Assembly: GCF_018638295.1 (NCBI RefSeq)
Contig: NZ_JABTTS010000025.1
Coordinates: 38,222-102,221 of the forward strand
Source: Streptomyces sp. CHD11
Lineage (GTDB): Bacteria; Actinomycetota; Actinomycetes; Streptomycetales; Streptomycetaceae
Length of the DNA: 64,000 nucleotides
Direction: 5' to 3'
In this document: one piece after another, positions 25,287 to 36,009 of the stretch
Layout: every line of letters starts with the position of its first letter
Numbering within the stretch: position 1 is the stretch's first letter
The notes under the pieces: generated by a model
Database searches by the model: none
Seen by the model: the letters and a program-made list of their open reading frames with translations, nothing else
Told to the model about the DNA's origin: nothing
Program-made: the position numbers and the translations under genes

Positions 25287-26261
25287 GTGACCTCCCCCGA
25301 CCTCCCCCTCGTCTCCTCCGGCGGCTGCGGCGACGGCTGTGCCTGCGGCGCCGGCGAGGAGACCTACCTGGAGTGCGGCCTCGACCCCGCGCTCGCCCAG
25401 CTCCTCGCCGACGCGGGTCTCGACCCCGTGGAGGTCGAGGACATCGCCAACGTGGCCCTCCAGGAGGATCTGGCCCACGGCGTGGACGTGACCACGGTCG
25501 CGACCATCCCGGAGGACGCTGTCGCCACCGCCGACTTCACCGCGCGGGAAGCGGGCACGGTGGCGGGCCTCAGGATCGCCGAGGCGGTTCTGTCGATCGT
25601 CTGCACGGAGGAGTTCGAGGTCGAGCGCCATGCGGAGGACGGCGACCGCGTCGAAGCCGGCCGGACCCTGCTCTCCGTCACGACCCGCACCCGCGACATC
25701 CTCACCGCGGAACGCAGCGCGCTGAACCTGCTGTGCCGCCTCTCGGGCATCGCGACCGCCACACGCGCGTGGGCGGACGCCCTGGAGGGCACCGGGGCGA
25801 GGGTCCGCGACACCCGCAAGACCACACCCGGCCTGCGCAGCCTGGAGAAGTTCGCCGTGCGCTGCGGCGGCGGGATCAACCACCGCATGTCCCTCTCGGA
25901 CGCCGCCCTGGTGAAGGACAACCACGTGGTGGCGGCGGGCGGCGTGGCCGAGGCCTTCACCGCGGTCCGCGGACGCTTCCCCGACGTGCCCATCGAGGTC
26001 GAGGTCGACACCCTGCACCAGCTCCGCGAGGTGCTGGACGCCGGCGCCGGCCTGATCCTGCTGGACAACTTCACCCCGCAGGAGTGCGCGGAGGCGGTGG
26101 CGCTCGTCGACGGCCGTGCCGCCCTGGAGGCCTCCGGCCGCCTCACCCTCGCCAACGCCAAGGCGTACGCCGACACGGGCGTCGACTACCTGGCCGTGGG
26201 AGCCCTCACCCACTCCTCGCCGATCCTCGACATCGGCCTCGACCTGCGAGCGACGGAGTAG
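25287..26261 (+). CDS. nadC: Nicotinate-nucleotide pyrophosphorylase (quinolinate phosphoribosyltransferase)
   Basis: Converts quinolinate and PRPP to nicotinate mononucleotide. The 324-aa protein has the family motifs DTRKTTPGLR, KFAVRCGGGINHR, VKDNH and EVEVDT. An extra N-terminal stretch with GGCGDGCACGAGEE precedes the usual domain and carries five Cys in the first 30 residues, which is not needed for the known reaction. GTG 25287 is 11 nt after AGGAG; GTG 25278 overlaps the nadB stop and is the alternative. Confidence 0.93.
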   Translation: MTSPDLPLVSSGGCGDGCACGAGEETYLECGLDPALAQLLADAGLDPVEVEDIANVALQEDLAHGVDVTTVATIPEDAVATADFTAREAGTVAGLRIAEAVLSIVCTEEFEVERHAEDGDRVEAGRTLLSVTTRTRDILTAERSALNLLCRLSGIATATRAWADALEGTGARVRDTRKTTPGLRSLEKFAVRCGGGINHRMSLSDAALVKDNHVVAAGGVAEAFTAVRGRFPDVPIEVEVDTLHQLREVLDAGAGLILLDNFTPQECAEAVALVDGRAALEASGRLTLANAKAYADTGVDYLAVGALTHSSPILDIGLDLRATE

Positions 26262-26269
26262 GACGGGCC

Positions 26270-27067
26270 ATGCTGCTGACGATCGACGTAGGCAACACGC
26301 ACACGGTCCTGGGCCTGTTCGACGGCGACGACATCGTCGAGCACTGGCGGATCTCCACGGACGCGCGCCGCACGGCGGACGAGCTCGCGGTCCTCTTCCA
26401 GGGCCTCATGGGCATGCACCCGCTCCTCGGCGACGAACTGGGCGACGGCATCGACGGCATCGCCATCTGCGCGACGGTCCCGTCCGTGCTGCACGAACTG
26501 CGCGAGGTCACCCGCCGGTACTACGGGGACGTGCCCGCGATGCTCGTGGAGCCGGGCGTGAAGACCGGCGTGCCGATCCTCACCGACCACCCCAAGGAGG
26601 TCGGCGCGGACCGCATCATCAACACGGTCGCAGCGGTCGACCTCTACGGCGGCCCGGCCATCGTCGTCGACTTCGGCACGGCGACGACGTTCGACGCGGT
26701 CAGCGCCCGCGGGGAGTACGTCGGGGGTGTCATCGCGCCCGGGATCGAGATCTCGGTCGAGGCGCTCGGCGTCCGCGGCGCGCAGCTGCGCAAGATCGAG
26801 GTGGCGCGGCCACGGAGCGTGATCGGGAAGAACACCGTCGAGGCGATGCAGTCCGGCATCATCTACGGTTTCGCCGGTCAGGTCGACGGCGTGGTCCACC
26901 GGATGGCCCGGGAGCTGGCGGACGATCCCGAGGACGTGACGGTGATCGCGACGGGCGGGCTGGCGCCGATGGTGCTGGGCGAGAGCTCGGTCATCGACGA
27001 GCACGAGCCGTGGCTGACCCTGATCGGGCTCCGCCTGGTGTACGAGCGGAACGTGTCGCGTATGTAG
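26270..27067 (+). CDS. coaX: Type III pantothenate kinase
   Basis: Phosphorylates pantothenate, the first committed step to CoA; type III enzymes are not feedback-inhibited by CoA. The 265-aa ASKHA protein shows TIDVGNTHTVLGLF near the start, VGADRIINTVAA, and VDFGTATTFDAV, with ATGGLAP near the end. ATG 26270 follows nadC by 8 bp with GGACGGG as the ribosome site, so it belongs to the panC-nadB-nadC run. Confidence 0.94.
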   Translation: MLLTIDVGNTHTVLGLFDGDDIVEHWRISTDARRTADELAVLFQGLMGMHPLLGDELGDGIDGIAICATVPSVLHELREVTRRYYGDVPAMLVEPGVKTGVPILTDHPKEVGADRIINTVAAVDLYGGPAIVVDFGTATTFDAVSARGEYVGGVIAPGIEISVEALGVRGAQLRKIEVARPRSVIGKNTVEAMQSGIIYGFAGQVDGVVHRMARELADDPEDVTVIATGGLAPMVLGESSVIDEHEPWLTLIGLRLVYERNVSRM

Positions 27068-27270
27068 CGCGGTGCCGGGCAGGGGCGGCTTCGTGGTGGT
27101 CGCGATCGGCGGGCCCCCGGCCTCGAAGAGGGCGACGGCCTCGTCGCGGGTCACTCGAGGCGGACCTCCCCTGCCCGGACCTGTCCGGTCCCCATCCACC
27201 CGGGTGGCACCCGGCGCCACACCGCGGCCCCCTTCACGTTGTTTGTCCGATTAGCGCGTATTGTCGGACC

Positions 27271-27864
27271 ATGCCCACGCCCTACGGATCCCGCGGCGGC
27301 ATGGCGTTCGGCGCGGAGGAGCTGCGCGTGCTCCGCCGCGCCCTCGCCCTGGCCCTGCACCCCACCCCCGCCACGGCCGACGACGTCCAGGACTGCCTCA
27401 GTCTCGCCGACTCCCTCGACGAGGCGACGCGGGAGAGTGTCCGGATGCGCGCCTTCCTCCTGGCCGACCTCGGCCGCTACCGCGCCGCCCTCCCCGGCAC
27501 CGCCGCCGGCTATCTCGCGCTCCTGGAGGAGGCGCTGGGTGCGGGATACCGTCCGCACCCCGACGATCTGGCCGCCCTCCGGGCTCTGCGCGGCAACCCC
27601 GCCGCGGCGGCCCTCCTGCGCGGGTGCGAACGCAGCCGCCTCACGGCGCTCCCCGGAGGCCGGGCAGCCATCGCGGGGGGCCAGGATCAGGGCCGGGACA
27701 GGCCGGCGGAGAAGCCCGCGCCCCATCCCGCACCGAACCCCACGCCCGCACCCGCCCCCGGCGCGCCCAAGCCCACCCGCCGCCCCGTCCCCACCCCCGG
27801 CGAGGTCTTCCCCCGCCGCAAGCCCGCCCCGCCGCCCCCCGGGGAGCACCTGGCCGCCGGCTGA
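27271..27864 (+). CDS. Conserved unknown protein with helical N-terminal domain and Pro-rich tail
   Basis: A 197-aa protein. Residues 10-110 look all-helical (AEELRVLRRALALAL, VQDCLSLADSLDEATRES, AGYLALLEEALGAGY) and the last 60 are Pro/Lys-rich, probably disordered. No enzymatic motif is recognised. ATG 27271 lies 6 nt after TATTGT without a Shine-Dalgarno, so the mRNA is probably leaderless. Frame choice rests on codon bias: this frame has G or C at nearly every third position, unlike the overlapping frame. Confidence 0.72.
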   Translation: MPTPYGSRGGMAFGAEELRVLRRALALALHPTPATADDVQDCLSLADSLDEATRESVRMRAFLLADLGRYRAALPGTAAGYLALLEEALGAGYRPHPDDLAALRALRGNPAAAALLRGCERSRLTALPGGRAAIAGGQDQGRDRPAEKPAPHPAPNPTPAPAPGAPKPTRRPVPTPGEVFPRRKPAPPPPGEHLAAG

Positions 27865-27890
27865 CCGCTCCCCATGGCTACCCTGGAGCC

Positions 27891-28067
27891 ATGGACTACG
27901 TCTCCGCGCTGCTGCCCCCGACGGTCATGGCCATCCTCTTCATCGGCGTCATCCGAGTGATCGTGAAGACCCAGGGCGGCGCCAACAAGGCCAAGGAGGA
28001 CGCCGCCGTCGACGCCGCCCTCGCGAAGACGGAGGGCGCCGGTACCTCCACCAGGGCCGAGGTCTGA
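27891..28067 (+). CDS. Small single-span membrane protein, unknown
   Basis: A 58-aa protein with one hydrophobic helix (ALLPPTVMAILFIGVIRVIV, residues 6-25) and a charged, Ala-rich cytoplasmic tail. ATG 27891 lies 6 nt after TACCCT, a leaderless-type promoter, 26 bp after the previous stop codon. A perfect terminator follows at 28107, which supports a real short transcript. Confidence 0.72.
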   Translation: MDYVSALLPPTVMAILFIGVIRVIVKTQGGANKAKEDAAVDAALAKTEGAGTSTRAEV

Positions 28068-28106
28068 CCGCCGGGCGGAGGGCGCGGCCGGCCGCAACAC
28101 CCCTCA

Positions 28107-28140
28107 GGGCGCACGAGACGTACTCTCGTGCGCCCCTTTT
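28107..28140 (+). terminator. Rho-independent terminator
   Basis: A 12-bp perfect stem (GGGCGCACGAGA and complement) with a 5-nt loop, followed by CTTTT. It lies 39 bp after the small membrane protein gene and before the BlaI-like regulator. Confidence 0.92.
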
Positions 28141-28208
28141 GTGCTTGTTTGCCCCGATGGTTCCTGTCCGCACGCGATGCGCGGGATATCCCACTATGGT
28201 TCTGAGGT

Positions 28209-28619
28209 GTGCCTCGCCCCCTGGGAGAACTCGAAGACGCGGTCATGACGCGGGTGTGGAAGTGGAACCGCCCGGTGACCGTTCGGGAGGTCCTGGAGGA
28301 TCTGCGGAAGGAACGGTCCATCGCGTACACCACGGTGATGACCGTTCTGGACAATCTCCATCAGAAGGGCTGGGTGCGCCGAGAAGCCGAAGGCCGTGCC
28401 TATCGATATGAGGCGGTCTCCACTCGTGCCGCCTACGCCGCGGCGCTGATGAACGAGGCGTGGTCGCAGAGCGACAACCCCGCCGCCGCTCTCGTCGCCT
28501 TCTTCGGCATGATGAGCGAGGAACAGCGCCGGGCCCTCACCGACGCGATCCGGATCGTCCAGCTTCCGGAAACCACCACCGAGAACCCCGGCTCCGCCGA
28601 GGACCACGGCGGACGATAG
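28209..28619 (+). CDS. BlaI/MecI/CopY-family transcriptional repressor
   Basis: A 136-aa winged-helix protein: GELEDAVMTRVWKWNRPVTV, YTTVMTVLDNLHQKGWV (recognition helix) and AYRYEA, all typical of BlaI-type repressors. The C-terminal part serves dimerisation. No BlaR-type M56 peptidase or beta-lactamase gene is adjacent, so the partner and signal are unknown. GTG 28209 has GAGG just upstream. The next gene (N-acetylglutamate synthase) follows after 9 bp. Confidence 0.88.
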   Translation: MPRPLGELEDAVMTRVWKWNRPVTVREVLEDLRKERSIAYTTVMTVLDNLHQKGWVRREAEGRAYRYEAVSTRAAYAAALMNEAWSQSDNPAAALVAFFGMMSEEQRRALTDAIRIVQLPETTTENPGSAEDHGGR

Positions 28620-28628
28620 CGTCCGCTC

Positions 28629-29162
28629 ATGTCAGCAGACAGCCCCGAAGTCACCGCAAATGCCATCACGGTCCGGCGGGCCCGTACCAGCGATGTGCAG
28701 GCCGTACGCCGTCTCCTTGACACCTACGTACGCGGCGCCATCCTGCTCGACAAAGCGACGGTGACCCTTTACGAGGACATCCAGGAGTTCTGGGTGGCGG
28801 AACGGGACGACGACGCCGAGGTCGTCGGCTGCGGCGCCCTGCACGTCATGTGGGAAGACCTCGCGGAAGTCCGCACTCTGGCCGTGAAGCCGGGACTCAA
28901 GGGCGCCGGCGTGGGGCACCGGGTGCTGCAGAAGTTGCTGGAGACGGCCCGCTGGCTCGGTGTTCGGCGCGTATTCTGTCTGACCTTCGAAGTGGAGTTC
29001 TTCAGCAGACACGGCTTCGTGGAGATCGGTGAGACCCCGGTCGACACCGATGTGTACGCGGAGCTGCTGCGTTCCTATGACGAGGGCGTCGCGGAGTTCC
29101 TCGGTCTCGAACGCGTGAAACCGAACACCTTGGGCAACAGCCGGATGCTTCTGCATCTGTGA
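28629..29162 (+). CDS. argA: N-acetylglutamate synthase (amino-acid N-acetyltransferase, GNAT)
   Basis: A 177-aa single-domain GNAT enzyme matching the short actinobacterial ArgA type, which acetylates glutamate from acetyl-CoA to start arginine synthesis. Visible are VRRARTSDVQAVRRLLD, EVRTLAVKPGLKGAGVGHRVLQ (acetyl-CoA pyrophosphate loop) and FCLTFEVEFFSRHGFVE. ATG 28629 lies 6 nt after TAGCGT, so it may have its own leaderless transcript despite the 9-bp gap to the repressor gene. Confidence 0.85.
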   Translation: MSADSPEVTANAITVRRARTSDVQAVRRLLDTYVRGAILLDKATVTLYEDIQEFWVAERDDDAEVVGCGALHVMWEDLAEVRTLAVKPGLKGAGVGHRVLQKLLETARWLGVRRVFCLTFEVEFFSRHGFVEIGETPVDTDVYAELLRSYDEGVAEFLGLERVKPNTLGNSRMLLHL

Positions 29163-29302
29163 TCGCCGGGCGATTCCGCACAGCTCTCCCGCCCTTGCCC
29201 CGGTGCCCTATGTCCGAAACGCGCATGTTTCCGTACCCGCTGAGGGCATCGGGTCTCTGCCAGGGGTTTGTGTTTTTACGGCAAAAGCGGTTTGCTTTCC
29301 GG

Positions 29303-29325
29303 AGTACTGCAGTACTGCATATAAC
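29303..29325 (+). promoter_or_regulatory. 14-bp perfect palindrome next to the lsr2 -10 box
   Basis: AGTACTGCAGTACT (29303-29316) is a perfect palindrome immediately before TATAAC (29320-29325), a good -10. The surrounding 60 bp are unusually AT-rich. Position suggests an operator over the lsr2 promoter; the protein is unknown, autoregulation by Lsr2 being one option. Confidence 0.5.
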
Positions 29326-29391
29326 AAGGGGCGGTCATACGGCGGACGCCGGCACACCGCGGCCCTCAGGTTATCGATGAAAGGAAATCCG

Positions 29392-29727
29392 GTGGCACAG
29401 AAGGTTCAGGTCCTTCTTGTCGACGACCTCGACGGTGGCGAGGCGGACGAGACCGTGACGTTCGCGTTGGACGGCAAGACGTACGAGATCGATCTCACCA
29501 CTGCCAATGCGGACAAGCTCCGCGGCCTTCTCGAGCCCTACGTGAAGGGCGGCCGTCGTACCGGTGGCCGTGCTTCGGGCGGGCGCGGAAAGGCGCGTGC
29601 TTCTTCCGGAGGCAGCCAGGACACCGCGGCCATCCGCGCCTGGGCGAAGGAGAACGGCCACGAGGTCAACGACCGCGGGCGTGTTCCGGCGGCCATCCGT
29701 GAAGCCTATGAAAAGGCCAACGGCTGA
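29392..29727 (+). CDS. lsr2: Lsr2 nucleoid-associated protein
   Basis: Binds and bridges AT-rich DNA, silencing foreign and specialised-metabolite genes in actinobacteria. The 111-aa protein has the N-terminal dimerisation domain (QKVQVLLVDDLDGGEADETV) and a C-terminal DNA-binding domain with IRAWAKENGHEVNDRGRVP, whose RGR motif inserts in the minor groove. GTG 29392 has AAAGGA 7 nt upstream; ATG 29377 is the longer alternative. Its last 22 bp overlap the 3' end of the convergent gene. Confidence 0.95.
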   Translation: MAQKVQVLLVDDLDGGEADETVTFALDGKTYEIDLTTANADKLRGLLEPYVKGGRRTGGRASGGRGKARASSGGSQDTAAIRAWAKENGHEVNDRGRVPAAIREAYEKANG

Positions 29728-30413
29728 CCGTCGGTCTTTGCGGCGGCGGCCGTGCGCGGGCGCCGCAGCCGAATCCGGTGGACGTGTGTCGCCACGGTGT
29801 TCACCAGCCGCACGAGATCCGGGGGGCCGGCACAGTTCCCCCTGACGCCCCTCGTGCCCATCGCCGACAGCGTCGGCAGCGGGGCCACGGCCTCGCATCC
29901 CGGCCCGGGGGGCCGCAGCCACACGGCGGCCCCCTGCGAACCGCTCCGCGCGCCGGAGGTGTGGGGACGGGGAGCGTCCATGGAACCCCCGGCCCCGATG
30001 GCCCTCAGGTCCAGTTCCAGCGGTGCGCCCCAGTCCAGCCACTCCAGCAGCCCGGGCAGTTCCTCGGCGCTGCCCGCGGCCACCAGCAGCCGCATCCTGC
30101 CGCCGGACAGCGCCACCGGGAAGGCCCGCCCACAGCGCCCCGGGCATGGTGGCCCTTCCAGGCGGCGGCGAGGACGCTCGGGCCGCCCCGCGCACTCGGG
30201 GTGCTCCGGGGGCTCCAGGCACTCCAGCGCCGCGTACCCCGCCGCGGCGGGCACGTCGAGGACGTCGAACAGCACCCCCACCGCCAGCCGCACCGGGACG
30301 CCGGGCACCGTGGGCCAGCCCAGCACGTTCTCGTACCAGAGCCTGACCTCGTCGTGACTCGGCGTGAGCGGCCGGCGGGGGAGCGGGACACCGGCGGAGG
30401 GAATGTCAGCCAT
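29706..30413 (-). CDS. Conserved Streptomyces unknown protein between lsr2 and clpC
   Basis: A 235-aa protein with a conserved N-terminal segment (GVPLPRRPLTPSHDEVRLWYENVLGWP), a middle MRLLVAAGSAEELPGLLEWLDWG, and a basic C-terminal LVRLVNTVATHVHRIRLRRP. A low-complexity Pro/Arg stretch interrupts residues 70-100. I do not recognise a function. The stop at 29706-29708 lies inside the lsr2 coding region (22-bp antisense overlap). The ATG at 30413 faces clpC, from which it is divergent. Confidence 0.7.
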   Translation of the reverse strand: MADIPSAGVPLPRRPLTPSHDEVRLWYENVLGWPTVPGVPVRLAVGVLFDVLDVPAAAGYAALECLEPPEHPECAGRPERPRRRLEGPPCPGRCGRAFPVALSGGRMRLLVAAGSAEELPGLLEWLDWGAPLELDLRAIGAGGSMDAPRPHTSGARSGSQGAAVWLRPPGPGCEAVAPLPTLSAMGTRGVRGNCAGPPDLVRLVNTVATHVHRIRLRRPRTAAAAKTDGQPLAFS

Positions 30414-30845
30414 GCTCCGCGCAACCACGGGAAGGCACGGAGGGTTACGCTGGGCGTGTATGTGGATGCGCAGAGTGTCGAACAGGGGGGCGTGCGGGGG
30501 TGTGGGGTGGCGCAAGGTTGTTCGCCCGTAGCGGAGGGAACCCGTGCACTCGGCATGGACTGTCCGTAGCAGCGGGTAAGACATCCCTAGTGGGAGGGGA
30601 CGACACGCGGCCCGGAACATTTTCCGTTCGCCATCGGCGTACTGGCGATGAGGGTAACTGCCTGGCCTGCGGGAACATCGTCTCGCACCATCGGGTTGGA
30701 GGAAGTGTCGGCGTGAGCGGGGTCTGGAGGCCATCGACGGTGTCGGCAGTCGGAATGAGCGGTCCCCGCTTGCGGGACTAAGCTGCGGAAGGACAGGGAG
30801 GGGAAGTTCCCCCCACTGCCTGACCGCTCTGAGGAGCGATTAACG
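30414..30845 (+). other. 432-bp leader/promoter region of clpC
   Basis: The gap contains the ClgR-type operator at 30520 and, further down, GGGGAA-G-TTCCCC and GTCCCC/GCGGGAC hairpin potential near 30762-30820. GAGGAG lies 9 nt before the clpC ATG. No convincing reading frame is present. Confidence 0.6.
30520..30533 (+). promoter_or_regulatory. Candidate ClgR operator upstream of clpC
   Basis: GTTCGC, five bases, then GCG, exactly the GTTCGC-N5-GCG pattern described for the activator ClgR, which controls clpP1P2 and clpC in Streptomyces. It is 313 bp upstream of the clpC start. Confidence 0.7.
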
Positions 30846-33371
<2,526 letters not shown>

Positions 33372-33395
33372 CCGCCGCGTCCGGCCTGTGCGGAG

Positions 33396-33437
33396 AAGGG
33401 GTCTGCCCCGGGACATGAGTCCCGGGGCAGACCCCTT
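33396..33437. terminator. Terminator after clpC, 19-bp perfect stem
   Basis: AAGGGGTCTGCCCCGGGAC pairs with 33419-33437 across ATGA and is followed by TTT. It also lies at the 3' end of the converging HAD phosphatase gene and so can act in both directions. Confidence 0.93.
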
Positions 33438-33497
33438 TGCGCACGCGGCGGGTGTGCACGCGGGCCCTGTCCGCGGCTGTCCGCGGCTACGGGCCGT

Positions 33498-34139
33498 TCA
33501 GGAGAGCTGACCGTCGTAGTCCGGCAGCTTGAAGGTCTTCTCGGCGTGGCCGCCCGACAGGTCGGTGGGGCTGTTGCCGATGTTGGCGATGATCGTGTAG
33601 CCCTTGCGCTCGATGGCGACACGCTGGGCGGTCTTGTAGTCGGCGACGTTCTTGAAGAGGTCCAGGAAGCCGCGGACGTACAGGCCGGAGGACTCGTAGC
33701 CGGCCCGGTCGAGGTTCCACTCGGTGGGTGCGTAGATGATGCCGGGGCGGGCGGTGACGAAGAACAGGTCGACACCGCGTTCCTCGGCGTACCGGGCGAC
33801 CTCCAGGACCGGATCGTTGGCAGGCTGCGGGAAGCTGAAGCCGAAGTCGGTCTCCAGGGCGGTGTTGTCGATGTCCAGGACGATGGCCTGCTTCTCGCCC
33901 GGCCCGGCGTCCGCTGTCCGCTGCCGTACATAGGGCAGGGCCTGCTCCATGACCGCCCGGCAGTCGCGCTGCCAGGTGTCGTAGTCGACGTCTTCCGCGG
34001 CGGCGGCGGGGGCCGCGGTGACGGCCGTGGGCGAGCCTGCGGGGAGTGTGGCCCCGGCGGGTGCGGCCAGGACCGTCAGTGCGGCCGCGGAGACGGCGGT
34101 CACCGATACGCGGTGCAACCAGGGGCGTCGGCTTCTCAT
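33498..34139 (-). CDS. Secreted HAD-superfamily acid phosphatase (class B-like)
   Basis: A 213-aa protein with a signal peptide (RRPWLHRVSVTAVSAAALTV, cleavage near ATLPA) and a HAD class IIIB domain. The nucleophile motif is LDIDNTALE near residue 95, followed by FFVTARPGI (motif II) and an IANIGNSPTDLSGG motif. Likely an extracytoplasmic phosphomonoesterase. The start is ATG 34139. It converges on clpC. Confidence 0.87.
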   Translation of the reverse strand: MRSRRPWLHRVSVTAVSAAALTVLAAPAGATLPAGSPTAVTAAPAAAAEDVDYDTWQRDCRAVMEQALPYVRQRTADAGPGEKQAIVLDIDNTALETDFGFSFPQPANDPVLEVARYAEERGVDLFFVTARPGIIYAPTEWNLDRAGYESSGLYVRGFLDLFKNVADYKTAQRVAIERKGYTIIANIGNSPTDLSGGHAEKTFKLPDYDGQLS

Positions 34140-34576
34140 GTCGTGGGGGTCCTCTCACGTCCGTGACGCTGCCAACATGGCGTGTGCATGCTCGTGTGCG
34201 AGGGTGACGCGAGGTGAACCGTAGGGTTACCGGACGGTAGGCGCCTAGAGGCCTGCGCCACATTTCTGAAGCGGCACATGCCGCCCCCGGTGACATGCTG
34301 CACAGGCGTTCTGTCCGGTACTACCCGGAATAGTGACAATGCGGCGAAATGTAAAGCAGCATTCCGGGCAAATGCCTGGCCGATCGCCCTGGAGTGCGGG
34401 TTTCGCCGCGGAGCGGTCCTCTGTCAAGAGACGCGCATCTCACTCCCGGAGTACTACGAAAAGTCGTAGATCACACCTTTGCGGCTTTTCGGGCGGAAGG
34501 GTTACCACTGAACAACCACCGCGGTGCGGTCCCGTACCCGGTGGTTTTCCTCCGTTCCCTTCCCGGTGAGGTTGAG
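34140..34576 (+). other. 437-bp divergent regulatory gap between HAD phosphatase and M23 peptidase
   Basis: Relatively AT-rich for this genome, and must hold the promoters of both genes. One inverted repeat is clear (CTACGA-AAAG-TCGTAG, 34454-34469), about 110 bp before the M23 start. I compared it by eye with the ydaO (c-di-AMP) riboswitch and did not find that pattern. Otherwise nothing recognisable. Confidence 0.5.
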
Positions 34577-35335
34577 ATGAGCCAGCGCGTCACGTCCCGT
34601 TTCTCCCGTACGTCCCTGATCCGCACCCGTGCGGCCGTACTGGCCGCCGGAATGGGGGCCTCGGTCGCACTGGGGGCCGGGGTCGCGGCCGCTGCCGACA
34701 CCCCGGCCGCGTCGAGTGCGGCCGGTGCGGCCGGTGCCGTCCGGGCGCAGGCGGCCGCCCAGGCCGAGGCCGCGAAGATCCAGGCCGCCCAGGCCGAGAA
34801 GGCCGCCGAGGCGGAGAAGGCCGCCGCCGCGAAGGCGGAGAAGGCGGCGAAGGCCAAGAAGGCCGCCGCGGTCAAGGCCGCGGCCGAGAAGGCCGCCGCA
34901 GCCAAGAAGAAGGCCGCGTCCTGGACCGACCCGGTGAAGAGCTACAAGCTGTCCGCGAGCTATGCCGCGAACGGCGGCATGTGGGCCTCCAAGCACTCCG
35001 GCCAGGACTACGCCGTCCCGACCGGCACCCCCGTCGTCGCCGTCCACGGCGGCACCGTCGTCAAGGCCGGCGGCAACGGCGCCGGCGACGGCCCCGCGTA
35101 CGGCAACGCCGTCGTCATCAAGCACAGCGACAAGACGTACTCCCAGTACGCCCACCTGTCCTCGGTGAACGTGAAGGCGGGCCAGGTCGTCAAGACCGGC
35201 CAGAAGATCGCCTCGTCCGGCAACACCGGCAACTCCAGCGGCCCCCACCTGCACTTCGAGATCCGCACCAGCCCGAACTACGGCTCCGCCGTGGACCCGG
35301 CGAAGTTCCTGCACTCCAAGGGCGCGCGGCTCTGA
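34577..35335 (+). CDS. M23-family secreted peptidoglycan endopeptidase
   Basis: A 252-aa protein. The signal peptide ends near VAAAADTP (residue 40). A long Ala/Lys/Glu coiled-coil linker (residues 58-115) is followed by a LytM domain with zinc ligands in HSGQD (residues 138-142) and HLHFE near 226-230, both intact. It probably cleaves cross-links in the wall, with the coiled coil acting as spacer or activator contact. ATG 34577 has GAGGTTGAG upstream. Divergent from the HAD gene. Confidence 0.93.
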   Translation: MSQRVTSRFSRTSLIRTRAAVLAAGMGASVALGAGVAAAADTPAASSAAGAAGAVRAQAAAQAEAAKIQAAQAEKAAEAEKAAAAKAEKAAKAKKAAAVKAAAEKAAAAKKKAASWTDPVKSYKLSASYAANGGMWASKHSGQDYAVPTGTPVVAVHGGTVVKAGGNGAGDGPAYGNAVVIKHSDKTYSQYAHLSSVNVKAGQVVKTGQKIASSGNTGNSSGPHLHFEIRTSPNYGSAVDPAKFLHSKGARL

Positions 35336-35384
35336 CCCCGGTACCCGGAGGCATGGTGCCGCCCGGGGCCCGGACACCCCCTGG

Positions 35385-35969
35385 CTAGCGGCCCGCGGAG
35401 CTCCGGTGGGCCTGGGTGATCAGATCGGTGGCGACCTCGAGGACGGCCTTGCGCTGCTCCTCGGGGTCGCTTTCCACGTCCTGGAACACATGCATCCCGG
35501 CGTGCATGGTGAACAGGGCGCTGACGCAGCGCACCTGGTCGACGAGGTCGGCGTCCGGGTCCATCAGGATGTCCCGCAGTCCGAGCATGCGGGTCTTGAA
35601 CATGTCGCCGATGCGCAGTTCGCGGATCGTCGCCTGGTTCTCCTGCATGAAGCGGAAGAGTGGGGCGGCGCCCATCAGCGCCTCGCTGTACCGGCGGATG
35701 ATCTCCTGTTTCGTCTCCAGCGAGTGCGGCTGCGTATGCCCCCACTCGATCAGGTCCTCCAGCGGCCGGGAGAGATCCTCGAAGATGCCGACGAGGATCT
35801 CCTCCTTCGTCTTGAAGTGGTAGTAGAGCGCCGCTTTGGTGACGTCGAGGTGCTCGGCGATCTCCCGCAGCGAGGTCTTCTCGTAGCCCTGCTGGGCGAA
35901 GAGCTCGAGCGCGACGTCCTGGATGCGCTGGCGGGTGTTCCCGCGGCGCCGCTGTCTGGTGCCGTCCAT
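35385..35969 (-). CDS. TetR-family transcriptional repressor of the adjacent efflux gene
   Basis: A 194-aa protein. The N-terminal helix-turn-helix (TRQRIQDVALELFAQQGYEKTSL, REIAEHLDVTKAALYYHF) is clear; the C-terminal half is ligand-binding and variable. Divergent from an MFS exporter with a large inverted repeat between them, a standard repressor-pump arrangement. ATG 35969 was preferred over 35981, where GGGAGG abuts the start with no spacer. Confidence 0.93.
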   Translation of the reverse strand: MDGTRQRRRGNTRQRIQDVALELFAQQGYEKTSLREIAEHLDVTKAALYYHFKTKEEILVGIFEDLSRPLEDLIEWGHTQPHSLETKQEIIRRYSEALMGAAPLFRFMQENQATIRELRIGDMFKTRMLGLRDILMDPDADLVDQVRCVSALFTMHAGMHVFQDVESDPEEQRKAVLEVATDLITQAHRSSAGR

Positions 35970-36009
35970 GGTGCCGCCCATCCTCCCGCTCGTCCCGCTC
36001 CTGGCAAAA

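Noticed and set aside
34140..34576. ydaO-type (c-di-AMP) riboswitch before the M23 peptidase
   Set aside because: Such riboswitches precede some streptomycete wall hydrolases and disA is nearby, but the conserved core pattern was not found by eye. A covariance search would settle it.
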